Of a DNA stretch of 64,000 nt, positions 8,389 to 17,079 are shown piece by piece. Source of the stretch: Streptomyces bluensis (lineage in GTDB: Bacteria; Actinomycetota; Actinomycetes; Streptomycetales; Streptomycetaceae); contig NZ_BMVM01000002.1 in assembly GCF_014650715.1 (NCBI RefSeq), forward strand, positions 744,001-808,000. Reading direction: 5' to 3'. The number at the start of each line of letters is the position of its first letter. The first letter of the stretch is position 1. Made by a program: the position numbers and the translations under genes. The notes below the pieces were generated by a model. That model ran no database searches, was not told the DNA's origin, and saw only the letters and a list, made by a program, of their open reading frames with translations.

Positions 8389-9647
8389 CCGACACCGGAT
8401 CCTCCTCCCCCGAGGCGGCCGCCGCGGGCTGCCCCGCCCATGCGGGCGCGGTCCGTCTGAGCGGTCTGGAATACCAGCAGACACCGTCGCAGCTGTACCG
8501 CACCCTGCGCCGGGAGCACGGCGCGGTGGCGCCCGTGCTGCTCGACGGGGACGTGCCCGCCTGGCTGGTCCTCGGCTACTCGGAGGTCGGCTATGTGACG
8601 GCCCACGACGAGCTGTTCGCGCGGGACTCGCGGCGCTGGAACCAGTGGGAGAACATCCCCGCGGACTGGCCGCTGCTGCCGTTCGTCGGATACCAGCCGT
8701 CGGTGCTGTTCACCGAGGGCGAGGAGCACCAGCGGCGGGCAGGGGTGATCACTCAGGCGCTGGAGGGCGTCGACCAGTTCGAGCTGGGCCGTGAGTGCGA
8801 GCAGATCGCCGACGAGCTCATCGCGTCGTTCGCGGGCAGCGGCCACGCCGAACTGATGAGCGCGTACGCGCACGCCCTGCCGATGCGGGCCGCGGTCCAG
8901 ATGTGCGGGATGCCGCACAGCGGTACGGACACCGAGCAGCTCGTGGACGACCTGCGGATCTCGCTCGACGCGGCCGAGGGCGACGACCCGGTGGCCGCGT
9001 ACGGGCGGGTGGGTGCGCGGTTCCAGCAACTGGTGAAGGAGAAGCGGGAGAAGCCCGGACCTGACGTCACCTCACGGATGCTGCAGCATCCCGCCGGGCT
9101 GACCGACGAGGAGATCATCCAGGACCTGATCTCCATCGTCGCCGCGGCACAGCAGCCGACGGCCAACTGGATCTGCAACACCCTCCGGCTGCTGCTCACC
9201 GACGAACGCTTCGCCCTGAACGTCTCGGGCGGCCGGCTCAGCGTGGGCGAGGCGCTGAACGAGGTGCTGTGGCTGGACACGCCGACGCAGAACTTCATCG
9301 GCCGCTGGGCCGTGCGCGACACCCAGCTCGGCGGACGGCAGATCAAGGCGGGCGACTGCCTCGTGCTGGGGCTCGCCGCGGCCAACACCGACCCGCAGAT
9401 CTGGCCCGAGGGGCACGTCGGCGCGGAGAACGCCGCGCACCTGTCGTTCAGCAACGGCGAGCACCGCTGCCCCTACCCGGCCCCGCTGCTGGCCGACGTC
9501 ATCGCCCGTACGGCGGTGGAGGCCCTGCTGGAGCGGCTGCCCGACGTGGTCCTGGCGGCGGAGCCGCAGGAGCTGACCTGGCGCCCGTCCATCTGGATGC
9601 GCGGCCTGACCTCGCTGCCGGTGCAGTTCACGCCGGTGGTGCAGTAG
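8385..9647 (+). CDS. Cytochrome P450, CYP157-like, lacks ExxR arginine
   Basis: A 420-residue P450 coupled to the conservon GTPase by a four-base overlap. The heme-binding loop FSNGEHRCPYPA has its cysteine at residue 362. The K-helix, which in nearly all P450s reads E-x-x-R, reads EVLW here (Glu293, Trp296), so the arginine is absent. The I-helix region VAAAQQPTANW also lacks the usual acid-threonine pair. Loss of ExxR is a known hallmark of the CYP157 family of conservon P450s, and position and sequence both fit that family. Catalysis may therefore be unusual or lost. A scaffold or sensory role inside the conservon complex is possible. The C-terminus VQFTPVV is normal, so the protein is full length. 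Confidence 0.9.
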   Translation: MTDTGSSSPEAAAAGCPAHAGAVRLSGLEYQQTPSQLYRTLRREHGAVAPVLLDGDVPAWLVLGYSEVGYVTAHDELFARDSRRWNQWENIPADWPLLPFVGYQPSVLFTEGEEHQRRAGVITQALEGVDQFELGRECEQIADELIASFAGSGHAELMSAYAHALPMRAAVQMCGMPHSGTDTEQLVDDLRISLDAAEGDDPVAAYGRVGARFQQLVKEKREKPGPDVTSRMLQHPAGLTDEEIIQDLISIVAAAQQPTANWICNTLRLLLTDERFALNVSGGRLSVGEALNEVLWLDTPTQNFIGRWAVRDTQLGGRQIKAGDCLVLGLAAANTDPQIWPEGHVGAENAAHLSFSNGEHRCPYPAPLLADVIARTAVEALLERLPDVVLAAEPQELTWRPSIWMRGLTSLPVQFTPVVQ

Positions 9648-9668
9648 CACACCGTGAGGCCCCGGAAC

Positions 9669-9903
9669 GGGGTTCGGGGCCGGTCCTGTCGTCGAACTCC
9701 CGTCGTTCGCCCGAAGGGCGGGCCGCGTGGCGTCAGGTGCGTGCTCTCGGCGTGCCGGGCGGAAGCCCTCGTACTGGATGTACGTGGGCTTTCGCCCGGT
9801 GCGGCGAGAGGGCGTGCATGGCGTCGCCCGGCTGGGGGCACCTCCCACGCCCTTGAGGCAGTGGGGGAGGGAGTTTGACGACAGGGCCTAAGCCCCGAAC
9901 CCC
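9669..9903. repeat. Inverted-repeat-bounded intergenic element
   Basis: The gap between the convergent P450 genes is bounded by a long imperfect inverted repeat. The left arm is 9669-9701, beginning GGGGTTCGGGGCC and containing CCTGTCGTCGAACTCCC. The right arm is 9869-9903, containing GGGAGTTTGACGACAGG and ending GCCCCGAACCCC. The interior has two further hairpin-prone stretches, one around GGGCGGAAGCCC...GGGCTTTCGCCC and one around CACCTCCCACGCCC...GGCAGTGGGGGAGG. No transposase is present. It looks like a non-autonomous, MITE-like or REP-like unit that also serves as a bidirectional terminator. Confidence 0.65.
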
Positions 9904-9911
9904 ACGGCGGG

Positions 9912-11138
9912 TCAGCCCGCGACGGGCGTGAACCGCACCGGCACGGACTGCGGGCCCCGGGTGAAGACACCCTGCTCCACGGGGTCGAAACCGTCGGCGA
10001 GCCGCACGTCGGGCATGGCGTCGAGGAGCTGGCCGACACCGATCTCCACTTCGGCCTTGGCGAGCAGGGCCCCCACGCAGAAGTGCCGCCCGAGCGCGAA
10101 GGACAGGTGGTCGGCGGCGGCCGAGAAGGCGGTCGACGTCGTCAGGTCGTCGCGGAAGATGTCGAAGCGGTCCGGGTCCTGGTAGCGGTCGCCGTCCCGG
10201 TTGGCGGCGCCGATCAGACAGGTGACGGTGGCGCCGGGCGGTACGGTGCCGCCGCTGAGCTCGACCTCGGTCGCCGACTGCCGCATGATCATCTGGACGG
10301 GCGGTGTGTAGCGCAGCGTCTCGGCGAAGGCGCGGGCGATCAGGCCGCGGTCCTCCCGTACGGCCGCCAACTGCTCCGGGTGCAGCAGGAGGTTCACGAA
10401 GATGCCGGCGATCGCCTTGTCGGTGGTCTCGCCGCCCGCGGCGAGCAGCAGGCTGCAGAAGGCCTTGATGTCCTCGTCGCTCATCTGCACGCCGTCCACC
10501 TCGGCGGCGCACAGCGTGGACAGCAGGTCGTCACCGAGGTTCTCCCGGCGTTCCCTGATGATCGGGAACATGTACTCGGCGAACTCCTGCCGGGTCCGCT
10601 CGCCGGCCGCGGCCACCTCCGGGTCGCCCGCGAGGTTGCCGAGGAAGGCGATGACGGAGGTGTACCAGCGGTGGAACCGGTCGTGGTCGGCCTTGTCCAG
10701 GCCCAGCATGTCCGCGATCACGTTGACGGGGAAACGGGTCGCGTAGTCGGTCACCAGGTCGGCGGACCCGGTGTGCCGGAAGGCGTCGATCAGCTCACGG
10801 GAGTTGCGCTCGATCACGGGAAGGAACTTCCGCTCCAGATCGCTGCCGCGGAAGGCCGGGGCGACCAGGGCGCGCCGCACCGCGTGGTCCCGACCGCTGA
10901 GCTGGAGAATCGTCTTGCCGTGTACGGGCTCAAGCTGCCAGGTGTAGTTGTCGGTGGTGAACTCCCCGTTCTTGTCCTTGAAGACGCGCTCCACGTCCTC
11001 GTACCGCGAGATGATGTAGCTCTGGGTGGCCTCGTGCCAGATGAGCGGGGCACGTTCGCGCATCACCTGATAGGCGGGGTAGGGGTCCGCCGCGAACTCG
11101 GGCGAGAGAATGTCGGGGGCCTGCTGCGCGGTGGACAT
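9912..11138 (-). CDS. Cytochrome P450
   Basis: A 408-residue soluble bacterial P450 with all canonical elements. The I-helix reads LLAAGGETTDKA, the K-helix is ETLRY with the ExxR pair intact, and the heme loop is FALGRHFCVGALL. I chose ATG 11138 because GGGAG precedes it by six bases. An in-frame start at 11165 adds nine residues. It is convergent with the conservon P450 and separated from it by the inverted-repeat element, so it is not part of the conservon transcript. Conservon loci often carry a second P450 (CYP154 type) in the same orientation. This one is opposite, so I do not call it a conservon member. Substrate and redox partner are unknown. Confidence 0.92.
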   Translation of the reverse strand: MSTAQQAPDILSPEFAADPYPAYQVMRERAPLIWHEATQSYIISRYEDVERVFKDKNGEFTTDNYTWQLEPVHGKTILQLSGRDHAVRRALVAPAFRGSDLERKFLPVIERNSRELIDAFRHTGSADLVTDYATRFPVNVIADMLGLDKADHDRFHRWYTSVIAFLGNLAGDPEVAAAGERTRQEFAEYMFPIIRERRENLGDDLLSTLCAAEVDGVQMSDEDIKAFCSLLLAAGGETTDKAIAGIFVNLLLHPEQLAAVREDRGLIARAFAETLRYTPPVQMIMRQSATEVELSGGTVPPGATVTCLIGAANRDGDRYQDPDRFDIFRDDLTTSTAFSAAADHLSFALGRHFCVGALLAKAEVEIGVGQLLDAMPDVRLADGFDPVEQGVFTRGPQSVPVRFTPVAG

Positions 11139-11229
11139 GAAACTCCCTGGGACTGGGATGAGCAACGGGTGTACCGCCCAAGGTTATTTAACGGTCAAGA
11201 GCCAGGACAGGGCGCCTCCAGCCCGGCTT

Positions 11230-11313
11230 CACCCCGGCCGAAGCCCCGGCCGAAGCCCCGGCCGAAGCCTCAGCCGAAGCCCCGGCCGAAATCCCGGCCG
11301 AAGTCCCGGAGTC
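11230..11313. repeat. 12-bp tandem repeat, six copies plus partial
   Basis: Between the MFS gene stop and the P450 start is a 12-bp unit, consensus AGCCCCGGCCGA, repeated six times with one or two changes and a decayed seventh copy. The last copy runs into the MFS stop codon at 11312-11314. In one frame on the plus strand the array would read as Pro-Lys/Pro-Arg dipeptides, but no gene uses it. It lies about 90 bases upstream of the P450 start codon and could be a spacing-sensitive regulatory array or a replication-slippage tract. Confidence 0.8.
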
Positions 11314-12484
11314 AGCGCCGCGGGGTCCGCGTCACGGCCAGCAGGACCACGGCGAGGACCTGGATGGCGACGACCACGGTGATCAGCACGGGGATCGAGT
11401 AGCCGTACAGGCCGCCGATCAGTGCGCCACCGGCGAGGCTCGCCGCGCCGACGACACCGGCGAACAGCCCGTAGGCGGTCGCCCGGCGCCCACGCGGCAC
11501 CAGATCCGCGACCGTGGCGCGCAGGGTGGACTCCTGGATGCCCATGGCCGCACCCCACACCAGCGATCCGGCCACGGCGAGCACGAGCGTGTCGGTGAAC
11601 GCCAGCGCGGCCACGCCCGCGGTCAGCGCGGGCAGGGCGATCAGCACGCGGGGGCCGTGACGGTCGTACAGCCAGCCCGTGACCAGGGCCGCGACGGCGT
11701 CCACGGCCATCGCCGCCGCGTACAGCACCGGCACCCACGCGGCGGTCAGCAGATGCCGCTCGACCAGGTGGTAGGAGAGCACGCCGAAGGTGGCGAACCC
11801 GGTCGTGGTGGTCGCCGTGAAGGCGGCGTAGGTCCAGAACGCTCTCGGCAGACGCCGGCCGTCCACCGTCTCCGTATCCGATTCCGCCGCGGCGGCCACC
11901 TCACGTTCGTAGGCCTCCGGGTCCGGCACCCGGGCCCGCAGCCACACCAGGAGCCCGATCACCGCGACGCCGGGCAGGGCGAGCACGCCGAGCGCCGGCC
12001 CGTAGTCGCCTCCGGTCAGCGCCAGCACACCGGCCACGAGCAGGGGGCCGACCAGGGCCCCGACCTGGTCCAGGGCCTCGTGCACGGCGAAGCCACGCCC
12101 GCGCCCCGTCGCGGCCGCGGCGTGCGACAGCATGGTGTCCTTCGCCGGCGAGCGCACCGCCTTCCCGACCCGCTCGGCGACCACCAGCACGCACGCGGCC
12201 CACAGCGTCCCGGCCACGCCCAGCAGCGGCACGGACACCACGGTCAGTACATATCCGGCGATCGCCAGGCCCCAGAAGCGGCGGGTACGGTCGGCCAGCG
12301 GACCGGAGACCAGCCGGAGCCCCAGCGCCGCCGCCTCACCGGCGCCCGTGACCACGCCGACGACCAGGGCGGACGCGCCCAGCGAGGCCAGCAGCGGCCC
12401 GGTGATGGAGCGGGCGCCCTCGTAGACGACGTCAGCGAGCAGACTGACCGTGCCGAACCACACCACGAACCGCCACGGCCCCAT
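11312..12484 (-). CDS. MFS transporter
   Basis: A 390-residue membrane protein with about twelve hydrophobic segments in two halves. It starts at WRFVVWFGTVSLLADVVYE. A central hydrophilic loop near residues 190-215 is rich in Glu and Asp. The second half contains GWLYDRHGPRV, an A-like loop motif of the major facilitator superfamily. ATG 12484 has GGAGGG upstream. An alternative ATG at 12529 would overlap the crcB stop as ATGA and add 15 residues, which would couple the two genes. It is probably an export protein. Its co-transcription with a fluoride channel suggests, but does not show, a role in ion or drug resistance. Confidence 0.85.
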   Translation of the reverse strand: MGPWRFVVWFGTVSLLADVVYEGARSITGPLLASLGASALVVGVVTGAGEAAALGLRLVSGPLADRTRRFWGLAIAGYVLTVVSVPLLGVAGTLWAACVLVVAERVGKAVRSPAKDTMLSHAAAATGRGRGFAVHEALDQVGALVGPLLVAGVLALTGGDYGPALGVLALPGVAVIGLLVWLRARVPDPEAYEREVAAAAESDTETVDGRRLPRAFWTYAAFTATTTTGFATFGVLSYHLVERHLLTAAWVPVLYAAAMAVDAVAALVTGWLYDRHGPRVLIALPALTAGVAALAFTDTLVLAVAGSLVWGAAMGIQESTLRATVADLVPRGRRATAYGLFAGVVGAASLAGGALIGGLYGYSIPVLITVVVAIQVLAVVLLAVTRTPRR

Positions 12485-12525
12485 CCGGCTCCCTCCCGTC
12501 GCTTCTGCTCGCCCTGCCACCGCTC

Positions 12526-12900
12526 TCATGCCCACAGCGCCTCCGCGATCGCGGCGCCGGCGAACGCGGCGCCCAGCCCCGCCACCACACTGGCGACGGC
12601 GTTGGCGGCGGCGAAGAACCTCGCCCCGTCCTCGGCCAGCCGCAGCGTCTCGTAGGAGAACGTCGAGTACGTCGTCAGCGCCCCGCACAGCCCCGTGCCC
12701 AGCAGCAGCTGCACATGCGAGGAGGCGGCCCCGGCCAGCACGGCACCCGTCAGCAGGCCCAGGATCAGGCAGCCGCTCACGTTCACGGTGAAGGTGCCCC
12801 AGGGGAACACGGTGTCGTGCCGCTTCTGCACGGCCCGGTCGGTGAGGTACCGCAGCGGCGCACCGACCATGCCTCCGACGACGACCAGCAGCCAGTTCAC
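12526..12900 (-). CDS. crcB: Fluoride channel CrcB/Fluc
   Basis: A 124-residue protein with four membrane segments and the Fluc signature: GxxxRY as GAPLRY near residue 14, PWGTFTVNVSG near residue 33, and the GLCGALTTYSTFSYE element near residue 90 that lines the pore. It exports fluoride passively as an antiparallel dimer. Many actinobacteria carry two adjacent crcB genes that form heterodimers. Only one is present here, so it either forms a homodimer or pairs with a copy elsewhere. The start is GTG 12900 with AGGA seven bases upstream. The stop overlaps a possible start of the MFS gene. I see no crcB-type fluoride riboswitch in the leader. Confidence 0.92.
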   Translation of the reverse strand: MNWLLVVVGGMVGAPLRYLTDRAVQKRHDTVFPWGTFTVNVSGCLILGLLTGAVLAGAASSHVQLLLGTGLCGALTTYSTFSYETLRLAEDGARFFAAANAVASVVAGLGAAFAGAAIAEALWA

Positions 12901-12913
12901 GCGTCCTGCTTCC

Positions 12914-12958
12914 GGTACGGGATCTCGGAGTACGGAATCTTGCGGTACGGGGCTGTCA
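12914..12958. promoter_or_regulatory. Three 15-bp direct repeats upstream of crcB
   Basis: Words beginning GGTACGGGATCT (12914), AGTACGGAATCT (12929) and GGTACGGGGCTG (12944) recur at exactly 15-base spacing, directly upstream of the crcB start codon. Spacing of about one and a half helical turns is compatible with binding of a regulator in register on alternating faces. The regulator is unknown. Confidence 0.5.
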
Positions 12959-13125
12959 TGAACGTACGTCTCCTACTCGCCGGGCCCGGGCACGCGGGCA
13001 TCCACCATCGCAAGTAGGGACTGTTGGCGGCGTCGCTGCCGCGGTTCGGGTCCGGCGAGCCCCACCGCCGCGCCGCGACCAGTGGTCGCAGCCGACGACA
13101 AGGGTAGCTCCACGGCGGTCGGCCG

Positions 13126-13917
13126 TCAGGGCCGGACCGCGGTGGTTTCCGGCAGCACGGTCTGCCCGGTGACGAACTCGCTCCACAGGCCGATGCCCAG
13201 TGCGGCGCCCGGGCGGGCGGTGGTCTCGGCGAAGCTCACCGGCCTGCCCTCGCCCGTGCGGCGGGTGGCGCCCCAGGTCAGTTCGAAACGGCGGGTGCCC
13301 ACGCGCTGATCGGGCGGGGTGGCGGTGGGGGGCAGGATTTCGTCGAGGGCCCAGCGGTAGCCCACCCGCTGGTAGTGGGGGGTGACCCGTTCCCAGGTCA
13401 GCTCCAGGATCGTTCCGCCGGCGGGGATGACGACCAGGGCTCCGCGCGTGCCGCCCGGGTGGCGGGCGTTGAAGGCGTACACCTCGGCCGTGCCCTCGGG
13501 ATAGAGGTGGCTGGTGCCCCGGCCGATCCGGGAGCCCTGCGGGCAGGCGTGCACGCCGTGCTGTTCGATCGTCGTACGGGCGCAGGTGGGGAAGGAGTCC
13601 GGCCGGAAGCGGAGCGAGGCGTCGAAGAGGAACACGAAGCGGCGGGCCGCGGCCGGCGGGCCGGCCGGTTCGGCGCGGCTGGTGCGGTCGAAGGCCACCT
13701 GCACGCCGTGCGCGGTGCCGCCGTCGGGGGTGATCGCGGCACTGAGGGTGTCGATGTTGCGAGGGCCCGTCACATCGGGTTCGTACGGGCGCTGTGGGCC
13801 GCCAGGCGCGGGATCGGGGAGCCGCCCTTCGTCGGCGACCGCCCCCGGTGCCGCCAGGCCCAGCAGGGCCGCCGCTGTCGTGGCCACCGCCGCGGCTCGT
13901 CGTGTCCGCTTGCGCAT
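13126..13917 (-). CDS. Secreted protein of unknown function
   Basis: The 263-residue protein begins with a clear Sec signal peptide: RKRTRRAA, then a hydrophobic core, then a cleavage site after GAVA near residue 28. The mature part holds conserved-looking segments: RRFVFLFDASLRFRPDSFPTC, HGVHACPQGSRIGRGTS and GGTRGALVVIPAGGTILE. There are two cysteines, in SFPTC and HACPQ, that could pair. I do not recognise an enzymatic motif. It resembles uncharacterised actinobacterial exported beta-rich proteins. It is divergent from the XRE regulator at 14068, with a 150-base shared promoter region, so that regulator may control it. Confidence 0.75.
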   Translation of the reverse strand: MRKRTRRAAAVATTAAALLGLAAPGAVADEGRLPDPAPGGPQRPYEPDVTGPRNIDTLSAAITPDGGTAHGVQVAFDRTSRAEPAGPPAAARRFVFLFDASLRFRPDSFPTCARTTIEQHGVHACPQGSRIGRGTSHLYPEGTAEVYAFNARHPGGTRGALVVIPAGGTILELTWERVTPHYQRVGYRWALDEILPPTATPPDQRVGTRRFELTWGATRRTGEGRPVSFAETTARPGAALGIGLWSEFVTGQTVLPETTAVRP

Positions 13918-14067
13918 ACGCCCGTCCTCTCCTGCTGTCGTCCGCTGTTTCGTACTGGCTTCCGCTGTTCATGCTCACCCCGCCCGCGGCGCCCTGGCCG
14001 TGCCCCGTCGTGCCAGGGGTCCGTCGTACCCAGGGACAGCGAAACCCAGGAACGCGATAATGAACGC

Positions 14068-14898
14068 ATGCGGCCATCGGGCGAGTTGGGGGACTTCTTA
14101 CGTTCACGACGGGCCAGGATCCGGCCCGAGGACGTCGGTTTCGCCTCCGGATCGGGAGTGCGGCGGGTGCCGGGGCTGCGCCGTGAGGAGCTGGCACATC
14201 TGGCGGGGGTGAGCGTCGACTACTACGTACGTCTGGAGCAGGGCCGCAACCGCGGTGTGTCGGACGCCGTGCTCGGAGCGGTGGCGGGCGCCCTGCGGCT
14301 GGACGAGGACGAGCGCGCCCACTTCTTCCGGCTCGCCCGCCCCCAGAAACCGGAGGCGGACCCCGGGCGGGCCCATGACGGTGCGGCGGCGCGCGCCGGG
14401 GTGCGCCGGCTGCTGGACTGGATCAGCGCTCCGGCGCTCGCCATGGGCCGGCGGATGGACGTACTGGCCTGGAACCGGGCCGCGTGCGCCCTCATCACCG
14501 ACTTCTCCGCGCTGCCCCCGGCCGAGCGCAACCTGTGCCGGCTCCATCTGCTGAACGACGAGATCGGCCGCCGCTATCCGGACCGCGAGATGATCGCCCG
14601 TGAGGCGGTGGGCCATCTCCGTCTCGCGGCGGGCCGCTTCCCCGACGACCCCGAGCTGTGGCGGCTGGTGGAGGAACTCAACGAGCGCAGCGAGGAGTTC
14701 CGGCGCCACTGGCGGCTGCACACCGTGCGCACCAAGTCCCACGGGCTCAAGCGCGTCGACCACCCGGAGGCGGGCCCGCTCACCCTCTCGTACGAGATCA
14801 CCCACTTCCCCCAGGATCCCGAACTGAGCCTCCTCGTCTACACCGCCGCCCCCGGCTCACCCGAGGAGAAGGCGCTGCGCGTCATGGCGGGGGCGTAG
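14068..14898 (+). CDS. XRE/MmyB-like transcriptional regulator
   Basis: A 276-residue regulator. The N-terminal helix-turn-helix (residues about 8-75) reads LGDFLRSRRARIRPEDVG, then VPGLRREELAHLAGVSVDYYVRLEQGR, the standard form of the family. The C-terminal domain from about residue 105 (GVRRLLDWISAPALAMGRRMDVLAWNRAACALI and later FRRHWRLHTVRTKSHGLKRVDHPEAG) is the MmyB-like ligand-binding domain, reported in related proteins to bind fatty acid. These regulators usually control an adjacent divergent gene. The divergent secreted protein at 13126-13917 is the obvious candidate. Confidence 0.9.
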   Translation: MRPSGELGDFLRSRRARIRPEDVGFASGSGVRRVPGLRREELAHLAGVSVDYYVRLEQGRNRGVSDAVLGAVAGALRLDEDERAHFFRLARPQKPEADPGRAHDGAAARAGVRRLLDWISAPALAMGRRMDVLAWNRAACALITDFSALPPAERNLCRLHLLNDEIGRRYPDREMIAREAVGHLRLAAGRFPDDPELWRLVEELNERSEEFRRHWRLHTVRTKSHGLKRVDHPEAGPLTLSYEITHFPQDPELSLLVYTAAPGSPEEKALRVMAGA

Positions 14899-15090
14899 GC
14901 CCTGGGGGCGGGGCCGGGCGTACCCACCGTCCGATCGTCCGCACGGCGGTGCACCACGTGCTGCCGTCCCGGCTGTGCGGTTACAGTCGGTGGTGACGGA
15001 CAGGGGGGAACGCGACCGGGGAATGCGACCTGAGGGAACGCGGTTGCCGCGGCTCGCAAGGCACCGGCTTCCGGAGGGTGGTGACTTTCC

Positions 15091-16959
15091 TTGCCTGCCC
15101 CGTTTTCCTCACCCAGCGATCCCCCGGGATGCCTCCCGTCCGCGTCGGCCGGTGACACGGGCGTGTCCGGGGCGCGCGCCGCATGGCGCGGCCGGGCTGC
15201 CTCGGCCGCGGTCTGGTACCTGCGGCTGATGGCGCTGCTGAACCTGGTGGCGGTGGCCTCGGTGCCGTTCCGCGAGGAGGTGCGGGAGCACCGCGCGAGT
15301 GAGTACTTCACCCCCTACCTGGCGACGGCGGGCCTGGTGGCGGTTCCTCTGTCGCTCTTCCTCGCCGTGGCCATGCGGCGCCGCAAGAGGGCCGCATGGG
15401 TCTTCAACACCCTGCTGGCCGGTCCGTTGTTCGTTCTGTACGTGCTGCTCATGACCCAGGAGGCGTACCGGCAGCACGTCTTCAACTGGTTCTCCACGGC
15501 GCTCACGGGCGGGTTCGTCCTGGCGCTGGTGATCGGCCGCGGGGAGTTCCGGGCCAGGAGCGGCGCGTGGCACCGCGGCCTGGCAGCCGTTCTCCTGCTG
15601 GCGGGCCTGGCGGTCGCGGGTCTGGTGGGGGCGCTGCTGGTGAGCGCGACGGCCACCGAGCCGGGGACATCGTTCACCGATCGCTTCTCCTACGCCCTGC
15701 TGCGCGTGGTGACGCTCGGCCCGTTGTCCGGCACGTCCGTCACGGTGCACGCGCCACGCTGGGTCGATGTGGTGATCAACGTGCTGGCCACGGTGCTGTT
15801 CCTGCTTCTGCTGTACGCCTGCTTCCGCGCTCCGCGAGGCCGTGAGCTGCTCACCGCCGAGGACGAGAGACGGCTGCGTGATCTGCTGGACCGGTACGGC
15901 GAGCGGGACTCCCTCGGGTACTTCGCGCTCCGCCGCGACAAGGCCGTCATCTGGTCGCCCAGCGGCAAGGCCGCCATCGCCTACCGCGTGGTGGGCGGGG
16001 TCACCCTCGCCTCCGGCGACCCCCTCGGCGACCCGGAGGCCTGGCCCGGAGCCATCGAGCAGTGGCTCCGTGAGGCACGCGAGTACGCCTGGGTGCCGGC
16101 CGTCGTGGGGGCGAGTGAGGAGGCCGGCACGATCTACACGCGGCACGGACTCGACGCCCTGGAACTCGGTGACGAGGCGATCGTCGAGCGCGGTGCCTTC
16201 ACCCTGGACGGCCGGGCGATGCGGGGCGTCCGCCAGGCGCGGGCCCGGGTGCTCCGGGCGGGGTACACGGTGCGCGTCCGGCGGCACGAGGAGATCCCGC
16301 AGGAGGAGATGGTGGCCCTGCTGGACCGGGCGGACCACTGGCGGGACAGTGAGACGGAGCGGGGCTTCTCGATGGCGCTGGGACGCCTCGGTGATCCGGC
16401 CGACGGGCGCTGTGTGATGGTGGAGTGCCACGACAGGGAGGGCGAACCGCGGGCGCTGCTGTCCTTCGTTCCCTGGGGACGACGCGGGCTTTCGCTCGAT
16501 CTGATGCGACGGGACCGCGACGCGGACAACGGCCTGATCGAGTTCATGGTCGTCGAGCTGCTGCTGCGCGCGGACGAGGCGGACGTGGACCGGGTGTCGC
16601 TCAACTTCGCCATGTTCCGCTCCGTCTTCGAGCGAGGGGCCCGGATCGGCGCCGGGCCGGTGCTGCGGCTGTGGCGCTCGGTGCTGACGTTCTTCTCCCA
16701 GTGGTGGCAGATCGAGTCGCTGTACCGGGCCAACGCCAAGTACCGGCCGGTGTGGGAGCCCCGCTACCTGCTGTTCGAGAAGACCAGCGAACTCCCCCGG
16801 ATCGGTCTGGCCAGTGCCCGCGCGGAGGGCTTCGTGGCCGCACCGAGCCTGCCTTCCCTGTTCGGCCGACGACACCGGCAGCCCCCGGGGCGACCCCCCG
16901 CCGGCGCCTCTGGCTCGGCACCGGCGCGGGATGCGCGGGCCCGCCCGGTCGGCCCGTGA
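15091..16959 (+). CDS. MprF-like membrane protein with DUF2156 domain
   Basis: A 622-residue protein with about six or seven hydrophobic segments in the first 250 residues. A cytosolic lysyltransferase-type DUF2156 domain (GNAT fold) follows: DSLGYFALRRDKAVIWSPSGKAAIAYRVVGGVTLASGDPLGD near residue 275, and NGLIEFMVVELLLRA with VSLNFAMFRSVFERG near residue 490. This layout matches MprF/LysX-type phosphatidylglycerol aminoacyltransferases, which modify lipid head groups and lower surface negative charge. No fused lysyl-tRNA synthetase domain is present. The TTG at 15091 lies 12 bases after GGAGGG. Another start inside the first 60 codons is possible. The last 50 residues are Pro/Arg-rich. Confidence 0.82.
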   Translation: MPAPFSSPSDPPGCLPSASAGDTGVSGARAAWRGRAASAAVWYLRLMALLNLVAVASVPFREEVREHRASEYFTPYLATAGLVAVPLSLFLAVAMRRRKRAAWVFNTLLAGPLFVLYVLLMTQEAYRQHVFNWFSTALTGGFVLALVIGRGEFRARSGAWHRGLAAVLLLAGLAVAGLVGALLVSATATEPGTSFTDRFSYALLRVVTLGPLSGTSVTVHAPRWVDVVINVLATVLFLLLLYACFRAPRGRELLTAEDERRLRDLLDRYGERDSLGYFALRRDKAVIWSPSGKAAIAYRVVGGVTLASGDPLGDPEAWPGAIEQWLREAREYAWVPAVVGASEEAGTIYTRHGLDALELGDEAIVERGAFTLDGRAMRGVRQARARVLRAGYTVRVRRHEEIPQEEMVALLDRADHWRDSETERGFSMALGRLGDPADGRCVMVECHDREGEPRALLSFVPWGRRGLSLDLMRRDRDADNGLIEFMVVELLLRADEADVDRVSLNFAMFRSVFERGARIGAGPVLRLWRSVLTFFSQWWQIESLYRANAKYRPVWEPRYLLFEKTSELPRIGLASARAEGFVAAPSLPSLFGRRHRQPPGRPPAGASGSAPARDARARPVGP

Positions 16960-16987
16960 CGCGCGGGCAGACATGGAACCCGGATCG

Positions 16988-17035
16988 TCGCGGTCCTGGA
17001 CCGTCGCAGGCCCTGATCTTCGCAGGCCCTGATCG
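16988..17035. repeat. 16-bp direct repeats upstream of P450
   Basis: Two near-identical 16-mers TCGCAGGCCCTGATC(T/G) lie back to back at 17004-17035. They are preceded in exact register by a degenerate copy TCGCGGTCCTGGACCG at 16988-17003. The array ends 45 bases before the P450 start codon and may be an operator. Confidence 0.6.
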
Positions 17036-17079
17036 TCGACAATGCACCGGTAACGGTCCCCCCACGCCAAGGAGATGAC

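Noticed and set aside
9912..11138. Minus-strand P450 as the second P450 of the conservon
   Set aside because: It is convergent with the conservon and separated by a repeat element, so it cannot share its transcript.
12901..12960. Fluoride riboswitch upstream of crcB
   Set aside because: The 60 bases before the start show direct repeats and no pseudoknot-forming pattern of the crcB motif that I can recognise.
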